Assembly: GCF_029867415.1 (NCBI RefSeq)
Contig: NW_026705324.1
Span: forward strand, 620,001 to 684,000
Reading direction: 5' to 3'
Source: Vicia villosa
Taxonomy: Eukaryota > Streptophyta > Magnoliopsida > Fabales > Fabaceae
Length of the DNA: 64,000 nt
The translations under genes and the position numbers were made by a program. A model generated the notes under the pieces. The model saw nothing but the letters and a program-made list of their open reading frames with translations, was not told the origin of the DNA and did no database searches. This document shows, piece after piece, positions 56,427 to 64,000 of the stretch (position 1 is the stretch's first letter; each line of letters opens with the position of its first letter).

Positions 56427-58647
56427 TGTAACACCCCTTTTCTAACCTCAAATATATCATACAATCTCACAGAGTAATCATGCATAAGAAAAAAGGGCAC
56501 CACATGTTGATGTCCACAAAATGAAAATCCCAAAATAACATACATATAACATTCATAATATGCAAAGATCATATTGTAACACAATTTGAAAATCTCATGC
56601 TTTCATACATTATGCATAAACGCTTGCGGAAAACAATTGAATTGCTATTAAAATTTTCAATGAATACATCTCATACTATATTCATCTACCAAATTCAAAT
56701 TAACATCGCCAAACATGCTATTTTGAAATCCACAATCTAGGCCACGTAGCCTTAAAATAACATATCCAAGATATCAAACGAATACATCCGAATATCCAAC
56801 AAAACATAGGAAATAGAAATATTCAAACATAAACATAAGTCTAAAGAAATCCCCCCAAGTGTTACATGATCAGAGCATATGACTCGCTACCTAATCTAAT
56901 AACAAACTCAGGAGCTCCTTGGCTAAATCCTCGAACAAGCTACTACTCGTCTGAACTTGCACGTTACCAACAAAAGGGCAACATTCAAACAGAAGGGTGA
57001 GAATTCAAATTATTATAGAAAACATGATAATGGGAAATGCAAATATAAACAAGCATACATTTCACAATTCATCACTCTTCTCAAAATAGACAATTCACAT
57101 ACCATATATCAATCATCATGCAAAGCAATCTCATAGATACAAAAACAATCACATAGCACACAATGTGACTCGAATGTATAAATGTGACTCAATGCATGTG
57201 GTACCATGTGAACCCAAAGTTTTACCGCATTCCGATTCAATATCTAGAATCCAAGACACACTTTCGAGCAGACAAGATCAAAGCCAATACGCCTATCTCC
57301 AATTAAGGATCACATCATCTACGCCTATTTACATTCAAGGATCAACGTCTCTTACCATGTGAACCCAAGTTTCACCGCTTCCACCATCAAGTCGATCACG
57401 CTAAGAATGTATATACAAATACCAATATGCAATTAAGATTATCTCGTCAATCTTAACTTACTGCATACCATAATAATTCAACTCTATGAATTATCCACCA
57501 ACTATACACAACATTCATAATACAATTAACAGTTACAACAAGCACTACCACCATCATATATCCAATCACAATCATCATGAATATATTACCACACATCATA
57601 CCAACAATTGGTATTCACCACATACCAAAATATAACGCACACAAGACAATTACATGTTATTTCACATAACAACATTATTATTAATCAATCAAGTGCTAAT
57701 CAATCCTATATTATCATATATAACATCACAATAGCTTCCTAACGCTTCAAACGACGCTTATAAGGAGTTGCGGATCAAAAGATACAACATTTCAAAGTTT
57801 GGAAAAAGTTCCATACAGCAGGGTCCGCTTAGCGACCTTCCAGCGGGCTTATGGAAGTTCAATTTTCAACAAGTCAGCTTGAAGTGGGCTTGTGCAGACT
57901 AAAAATAGAAACTTTCAGTTTTCGCAACTCTGCTTAGCGGATTAGCTCCGCTTAGACAGCTCGCGCATTTTCTAATTTTCACTCAGTATCCGCTTAGCGA
58001 GCCAGGGGCCGCTTAGCAGACATGCGATTTTGCAGGAAAAAAAATCAGAAAACTCAGAACTCAATCACATCCCATTACTCAAAAACACTTTTAGACATCA
58101 ATAAACATCAATTACAACCAGTATTCATCATCCTTTAACAACATTCATCATCAAAATCATGTTTAAACATATAAATCCATCAAAATTAGCATAAACCCTA
58201 ACTTTTCTATGTTTTCATGAAATTGAAAGTTGAAGAGAATACATACACAAACACATTACCCAATCATATAATCTATAAGAACTTGGATTCTAACCCTTAC
58301 CTCTTGATAAAATCCACCCTCTTAATGAAATTTACAATCCTCTTCTCTTTGTTCTTCTCTTGGCCTCTTTTCTCTTCTTTCTATCTTTTTCTCTTATCTC
58401 TAATTAAGTTATCTCACAAAACCCTCTACTAACTCTAATTGGTATTGGGTTAACCCACCCGACTATTCTTTCTAACTCAATTAGGCTCATTAGCTAATTT
58501 ACTATATTTCTACCAATTACTAAATTAGCTCAATTAACACGTTAACACATAATTAAATAATTATCACACCAAACACTAATTAAATAAAACACACAACATC
58601 AAATAATCCTAATTAAATAAAATAGCTAATAAAAATATGATGTTACA
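56427..58647 (+). mobile_element. Solo LTR in copia gag (TGTAACACCCC family, 2,221 bp)
   Basis: The ends are TGTAACACCCC and GATGTTACA, with flanks TATGT (56,422-56,426) and TATGC (58,648-58,652), a target duplication with one mismatch. The host gag frame resumes directly after it. Internal words (ATGCATGTGGTACCATG, ACAATTCATCACT) link it to the element at 33,599-36,191. It contains a patch of GCTTAGCGG repeats (about 57,825-58,020). No genes are seen. Confidence 0.82.
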
Positions 58648-60400
58648 TATGCACCCATTGTGGAAGAACAAATCACACTATGGAGACTTGTTTCATGAAA
58701 CATGGTTTTCCACCTGGGTTCAAAGGAAAAGGAAAATAACATAGTGCTGGTAATAGTGTTCAATCTGTTTCTGCAGTTAACTTTGTATCTGATACTTCTC
58801 CACAAGGCTCAGCTCCATCTTCATTTGGATTCACTCAAGAGCAGTACAACAACATCATAAAGTTGCTTCAACAGTCTAAACTGAGTCCCCAAACCAATTT
58901 CATTTCCACTTCCCCTTTTTCCATGAACTCCCACTCAACCACTCCAAATGGTAAGAATGCTACTCTATGGATTTTAGATACAGGTGCAATAGACTATATA
59001 TCATTTGATAACGCATCTTTTACTGCTTGCACAAACATCATATTTGTTCATGTAAACTCACCCGATGGCTCTCATATCACTGCATCTATGTCTGGAAATG
59101 TCATTGTTTCACCACCCCTAACTTTGCATAATGTTCTCTATATGCCTAATTTCCATGTCAACCTTATCTTCATTACTAAACTTGTCAATAGTAATAATTG
59201 TTTTATGCATTTCACTGCTGATACTTGCCAAATCATGCAGAATCTTTTCAAGGCAATGATTGGTACATCTAGGTTACAACGAGGACTGTATGTTATTGAC
59301 TCTGCACCTTAACCTTCTGCTTATAATTCCAACACTCAACATACTCAAACTCAACTTAACCAACAGCCTTATCCCTTTCTTGACAATCTGCCAAATATGC
59401 CCAGATCTGCTACTATCATTGACTTGTAAATTCCTCTTAAGAATGACTAACCTACTACCTCCCTTGAAAGTGACACACCTGATGTTCTTCATGGTTCTGT
59501 CAGATCACCTCTATCCCATAATCCTCTTAACGAGTCTGTTACTTCCCCTAAAAATAATTCAGCCAATTCAGATTCCCTTAGCTTCACATATCACAATCAA
59601 TTTGATCACCTTCCCTTAAATAGTCTCATCCATACTACTGATACCTCTAGTTCTGCAGGTCATAGCCAATCTGCTCACTCTTCTCCTAATAATTGTATTC
59701 CTATTCCTAATTCTGCAGGTCATAGTCAGTCTGTCCAATCTTTTACCAACAATTGTATTCTTATTCCTATCAATCCTCTCAATGACCTTGTTGATACCAA
59801 TTCTCCCCTTCCCACAGACCCTTCTATTAATACTAGTCTACCTTAGCCTACACGACAATCCAATAGAGCCTCCCATCCACCAAGTTATCTAGCAGATTAC
59901 CACTGCTACTCTGTTGTCAATAAATCTCATGCATTACATTCAAATGATTTTAACATTGCATACCCTTTATCTTCATTGCTTACTTATGATAAATGTCTCT
60001 CATCTTTTAAACATTTTTGGTGTGCCATATTATCTAACATTGAACAAAAATTCATTCACCCAAGCCATTAAGTTGGACTGTTGTAAAAACGCTATGATTG
60101 TTGAGCTACAAGCTCTTGCTGAGAATCACACTTGGGATGTTGTTGAATTACCTTATGGTAAAAAGCCTATTGGATGTAGGTGGATTTACAAAATCAAATA
60201 CAGGGCAAATGGTTCTATTGAGAGATATAAGTCTTGATTGGTGGCAAATGGCTACACACAGATGAAAGGCGCTGACTATTTCGATACATTTTCACCAGTT
60301 GCAAAAATCACTACAGTTAGAGTTCTCTTGTCTCTTGCAGCAATTAAAGGTTGGGACTTAGAACAGCTTGACATTAATAATGTTTTTATGCTTGAATAAA
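58648..60400 (+). pseudogene. Copia zinc knuckle, protease and partial reverse transcriptase; integrase deleted
   Basis: It begins inside the zinc knuckle (CTHCGRTNHTMETC, a CX2CX4HX4C motif when its first Cys is counted). Then come WILDTGAIDYISFDNASF with the protease DTG triad, GLYVIDSAP of the gag-pre-integrase region, a Ser/Pro-rich linker with duplicated SSAGHSQS words (about 59,655 and 59,715), and the reverse transcriptase start ([40 protein letters not shown]). Many stops interrupt it. The integrase core that should follow the pre-integrase region is missing, and RT is cut off near 60,400 by LTR sequence. Confidence 0.82.
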
Positions 60401-60990
60401 TTGTTCACCCCCGCATTCTTGGTCCATATACCAAGCCCTAACCCACTCTTTGTAAGTCCATTGCCATATGCATTGCCATCAACCTTGTTTTTCAAACTTC
60501 AAACTCTTTTCACAATAAACCTTGAACATAATCAAGTGACCATTTCAAACTCTTTTGTGCATTTGCACTCTTTTTCTTTTAAAAACCTTTTTCAAAACAA
60601 ACACCATATTTTCTTTTTGAGCAGAACTACAAATGATCTGATTTCTCCATTGCACAGAGGAGGTGTGTATGCACAAGATGCAACGTCTTACCGAACATAC
60701 TTTAAAAAATAACAAAAACGTTTATTTTCTCATCTATTTATTCTTTTGCAAACAAAACCGCTTTAACTTTAAAAAACACATATTTTCAAAAGGTTCATAG
60801 AGAGTACCACAGATGTGAGAGGTGTTAATACCTTCCCCTTGCATAACCAACCCCTTATCCAGATTTCTCTTTGTGGGTTTTATCGATATTTTCCTCTTTC
60901 CTCTTTTGGAAAGAATAAAGTTCGGTGGCGACTCTTGCTTTGTGAGTTAAGTTAATCAATAGCTTAAACTCAAATTTTTCCACCGCTACA
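60401..60990 (+). mobile_element. 3' fragment of an Ogre-like LTR
   Basis: It carries the block GGTGTTAATACCTTCCCCTTG (about 60,821) and GGTGGCGACTC (about 60,923) shared with the ends of LTRs 1-3, and ends CCACCGCTACA at 60,990. The 5' part is missing; the junction with copia RT is near 60,400. Confidence 0.65.
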
Positions 60991-60991
60991 C

Positions 60992-61370
60992 TGTGATTTT
61001 GAATGTTGATGACACTAGCCTCGATAATCATGATGTCTCGAGTTTTGGTGGATTGATTCGAAATGTTGATGTTTCTTGGGTTCACGGTTTTGTGAGTAAT
61101 ATTGGTTATTCCAACATCCTTCATGTTGAGCTAATAACGTTATATCGTGGTTTGCGTATGACCTAGGAACTTGACATCAAAGACATGGTGTGTTATTTTG
61201 ACTCAAATTCGACTATCAAACATATTTTAGAGTCTATTAATATTTGGCATCACTATGCCGCAATTCTTCAACAACATTAAAGAATTTCTCTCTAAAAAAT
61301 GGCGAGCTTAAATATTTTATATTTTTAGTAAGGAGAATGCTTATGCTGAAATCCTAATAAAACATGGAAC
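60992..61370 (+). pseudogene. LINE RNase H domain fragment, plus strand
   Basis: The translation reads SSFGGLIRNVDVSWVHGFVS, HVELITLYRGLRM, ELDIKDMVCYFDSNSTIKHI and INIWHHYAAI, the RNase H-like domain at the end of plant LINEs, followed by frame breaks. It is cut on its left by the LTR fragment. It is related to, but distinct from, the minus-strand fragment at 45,250-45,695. Confidence 0.7.
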
Positions 61371-61769
61371 CGGTTTTTTTCTTTACATGTTAAACCAAAC
61401 ATGTATCACACTAACGCTATGTCTGTGGAACGTTAAAACAGCTGCAGACGTGCGTCGATCAAAACCCGGGATTTTTAATACTTTATTTTCACGGCAGAAA
61501 TGGCTAAACGTATGCTTATAATGCTAAACTTGAAACCAAACTCTTTATGAATGTCTGAACAGGTATGCCGTTAATATGTCATTTTACATTGACATGTCAC
61601 AAATTTTGCCAAACAGTCTCAAAAGTCAACTATTCAAAAAATCAATTATTCAAAAAATTAGACTTTATATCACCACGAAAACTGAAACATAGACTTAAAT
61701 CAACTATTCAAAAAAATGAAACAAACATGAAAGTCATACAAAGTTTAAGTTAGTCAAAAACGTTGAAAG

Positions 61770-61800
61770 TTTATATTATATGTATATATATATAACCAAA
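61770..61800 (+). promoter_or_regulatory. TATA region of proline-rich peptide gene copy 2
   Basis: TATATGTATATATATATAACC at about 61,775-61,796, some 90 bases before the ATG, fits a TATA box. The matching region before copy 1 is ATATAAATG at about 50,761. Confidence 0.45.
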
Positions 61801-61880
61801 AACTAAACTCTCAACACAATAGCTAATATACAATAATTATTTGCGTCAAAACGCTGATTCATCAGAAATAAATAAGAAGG

Positions 61881-62093
61881 ATGAGAAGAAAGATGTCTTA
61901 CTCTTATTTAACTGTACTTGTTTTGTTTATTGCAGCTATGAGTCTTGTAGGAAATCCAAAACATCAAATAGATGCGCAACCCAATGGACTCATCAGTAAC
62001 AAGGTGTCAACTCAAACGAAGCCGCCTGTTCCTATTCATATCCCACCACAACCACATATATCTCATCGATCGCCATCTCGACCACCTCCTTAA
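61881..62093 (+). CDS. Small secreted proline-rich peptide, copy 2 (70 residues)
   Basis: The product starts MRRKMSYSYLTVLVLFIAAM, a signal peptide, then NPKHQIDAQPNG, a Lys/Thr stretch (KVSTQTKPPVP), IHIPPQPHISH and the terminal RSPSRPPP. Compared with the copy at 50,824, the blocks NPKHQI-AQPNG and PVPIH-PPQPH plus HR-PSRPPP are conserved, while the signal peptide and the middle vary and one has a short indel. This is the pattern of a peptide precursor under selection at its mature end. Convergent with PTD copy 3 (3' ends 336 bp apart). Family not recognised. A working gene is likely, since frame and promoter are preserved in both copies. Confidence 0.7.
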   Translation: MRRKMSYSYLTVLVLFIAAMSLVGNPKHQIDAQPNGLISNKVSTQTKPPVPIHIPPQPHISHRSPSRPPP

Positions 62094-62429
62094 GATGCAA
62101 GCATAATGATTAAGAAAGCACAACAGCAAAGAAGCGTATTCTTATACTCAAATCTTAACTATGATTTTCTCAGTTGCCAACATTTCCTTTTGTTGTAGGC
62201 TTAATTAGTGTTCTATTTTTATGTTTGGATGCTTATTTGTTTTTCAGTCTTCTGTATTTGGTTGCGGGTGCTTATAGTACCATCTCTTACTCTCTTTTTA
62301 ATAATTTGATTGAAACAATGAATACTGTGGATTAGCATAAATCCCATATTAAAACAGTTCAAAGTGCTTCTTTTCGTATCTAGGCAAACAAATAAAACAA
62401 CAAATATGGATTCCTTTGTTTTTTTGTGA

Positions 62430-64000
62430 TCAGTTAATCTTGGGACTCAAGTAAAACTTTGGATCCCTAAGAAACCTTGAAACCATCTCTGCCTTGTCAG
62501 TGGAAAGATCTGTGTTCTCCAGAATTTGCTCTTTTGATGCCTTCGCAATTGCTTGGACAGAACCAATAGCTTGACTCAGCTGAATTGAACCATCAGAATA
62601 ACAAAATAACTCAATCTATATCAGAATAACTAAAGAGTTTCCTTGTAGTAGAAAGATGTACCGCATTTGCATCGTGATCGTCAATGCCTGGGATTGATGT
62701 AACAACTTTAAGGTAAAAGTTCATTCCTTGCACCAACTTCTTCCTCTTCAAAATCATAACAAAGTTCATACATCAACATGCTAGTTTCACTATTATGAAT
62801 CCTAGCAGCTACATAATATGAAATTTTGATGTAAAACCAATGAGCTGACCTCAGCTTTAAATTTTTCTTCAATTCCCTCCTGCTTGTATACTGCAATTAG
62901 TTGAAGAATAAAAATAATAAATTGGAACTACACATTAAAACTAAATACAAGTTTCAGGTTCTACCTCCAGAAGAATGGGCAATTTTTACCATCTTTTCAA
63001 ACCCCATCTCCAAGTCCTTAACTGGTATAAATGTAGGCTTGCCAATCACCATCCCAAATCTTCATACATTCATAACCAAGATCCATGTTCTTTCACCATT
63101 CATGCCATAAACAGCTAACATTAATCAATCAGAACAGAAGTAACATAACTTACTTGAAATATGAATCAATAAATGAATCAATTTCCTCTTTTCCTGGGAG
63201 TGTGATAACAACGTAAAAACGTGAAAACTGAGCCTTCAGTTGCTGAACTCTGCACCAGAAAATTCAAATCAAGCCTAAACTCTTTGCAAGGTATAAATTC
63301 TACTTAAACATCACTCAAAGCATTAGCAATGACTCCAAAACAATAACATATTAACCTGTTGAAGATTGGAGCCACATTGTTACAGTCCCAGTTTGTGACA
63401 AAAATAAAGGCCACAGACAAACCTCCACAATTGAAAATAAAGTCCTACAAAGAAAATCCTCAAAATTTCAGTCATCATTTCATTTGAAAGGAACAAAATA
63501 CAATAGGCAAAAAAACATGCATTTACCGGAGCAATTGGCACAAAATTAAGGCGAAAGGAATTTGCAGAGAGGAAAGTGGAGATAAAATCAATGAAGGACG
63601 AATGTTGATCCTCTTTCCATGATCTTCCCATCAAACAGACTCCATTTCCACCTACAATAATTCATAATAATGGCCTCATTCTAAACAAGTTATGACAAGA
63701 ATGTAATTTTTTAGTGATTAAACATTTTCACAGGCAAACAAAGCTAAACCAAATGCTGTCATTACTCATTGCAATCGAGTAGAAAATAAAAATAAAAATA
63801 TCATATCTAAGAAAGTAAAGCATTAAGAGAAGAGTATAAGCATTTTTGCAAAGTTTCCACAATGAATGATACCTTTAACTTATCCTTAGATCAATCTGAT
63901 AAGAATAGCTTTCTTAATAACAAACAGTAGTATAAACACCACTGAAAAAATGTGTGTCTGTGTCAGTGTCTGAAATTGATAGCGTGGTTACGTTTAATTT
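62430..64000 (-). CDS. PTD: PARTING DANCERS (PTD), copy 3, exons 2-8 (exon 1 outside window)
   Basis: Exons 63651-63527, 63444-63356, 63249-63154, 63059-62965, 62890-62850, 62745-62662 and 62579-62430 have the same lengths as in copies 1 and 2 (125, 89, 96, 95, 41, 84, 150) and are free of stops. The stop is TGA where the others use TAA. The central region reads [18 protein letters not shown] (Gly where the others have Arg-Ser), and the hairpin reads [12 protein letters not shown]. Exon 1 (52 bases expected) and the promoter lie past 64,000. Intron 1 holds the start of the same MITE as copy 2. Likely functional if exon 1 is intact. Confidence 0.83.
63934..64000 (+). mobile_element. MITE in intron 1 of PTD copy 3 (cut by window end)
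   Basis: AACACCACTGAAAAAATGTG and GTGTCAGTGTCTGAAATTGA match the element at 53,087 in position and orientation. The rest is outside the window. Confidence 0.65.

Larger units (their letters stand above)
61565..64000. repeat. Tandem-duplicated unit C (peptide gene plus PTD copy 3), cut by window end
   Basis: It starts at CCGTTAATATGTC (about 61,568), homologous to 50,588, and continues through the peptide gene and PTD exons 8 to 2 to the end of the window. Confidence 0.85.

Overview
This window is plant nuclear DNA, most likely from a large-genome legume of the Fabeae/Trifolieae kind (pea, vetch, clover relatives). The evidence is AT-rich sequence, spliced genes, and a dense load of LTR retrotransposons, including Ogre/Tat-type LTRs of 3-4.7 kb that start TGTCATACCCC or TGTTATACCCC, carry tandem-repeat 3' UTRs, and share a GGTGGCGA(C/A)TC motif near the LTR end. 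The species cannot be fixed from the sequence alone. No bacterial, plasmid or CRISPR features were seen.

Region 1 (1-26,650) is a nested stack of transposable elements. The innermost host is a minus-strand ORF with its own TATA box. It is split by a 4,706-bp solo LTR (19,958-24,663, 5-bp target duplication GTTAG) and by an Athila-type gypsy element, of which integrase, env-like ORF and 3' LTR remain (13,853-19,569). The Athila element is itself cut by an Ogre-like element (3' UTR repeats and LTR, 7,815-13,852). That element is cut by a reverse-oriented LTR piece (5,562-7,814), which is followed by another Ogre-like 3' end (1-5,561). A minus-strand acidic, coiled-coil ORF lies at 25,262-26,449.

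Region 2 (26,650-38,650) holds no intact gene. It has an (AT)n microsatellite, a 17-G run, palindrome-rich repeats, a candidate solo SIRE/Maximus-like LTR (29,298-31,100), a decayed CACTA transposon (about 31,650-37,066) carrying a nested 2.6-kb solo LTR, a plant-mobile-domain pseudogene and a hAT-like remnant.

Region 3 (38,650-64,000) is the genic part. An intact receptor-like protein gene (38,744-41,851, +) is followed by three tandem minus-strand copies of an eight-exon gene that I identify as PARTING DANCERS (PTD), an ERCC1-like meiotic crossover protein. The copies are at 42,307-44,467, 51,405-53,498 and 62,430 to past the window end. Copies 2 and 3 each face a convergent gene for a 70-71-residue secreted proline-rich peptide (50,824-51,039 and 61,881-62,093, +). 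The units are spaced by repeats: a LINE RNase H fragment, a SIRE-like 3' end, a minus-strand gypsy gag/protease remnant, a hAT MITE, and a copia element without integrase that carries a solo LTR inside its zinc knuckle.

How the genes relate: PTD is known as a partner of the XPF-like protein SHOC1 in class I crossover formation, and both complete copies have an E2F-type TTTCCCGCC site upstream. PTD copy 1 differs from copies 2 and 3 in a glycine of its helix-hairpin-helix, a splice-donor base, the missing peptide gene and the position of an intronic MITE, so copies 2 and 3 appear to be the younger pair. The receptor-like protein looks functionally unrelated and merely adjacent.
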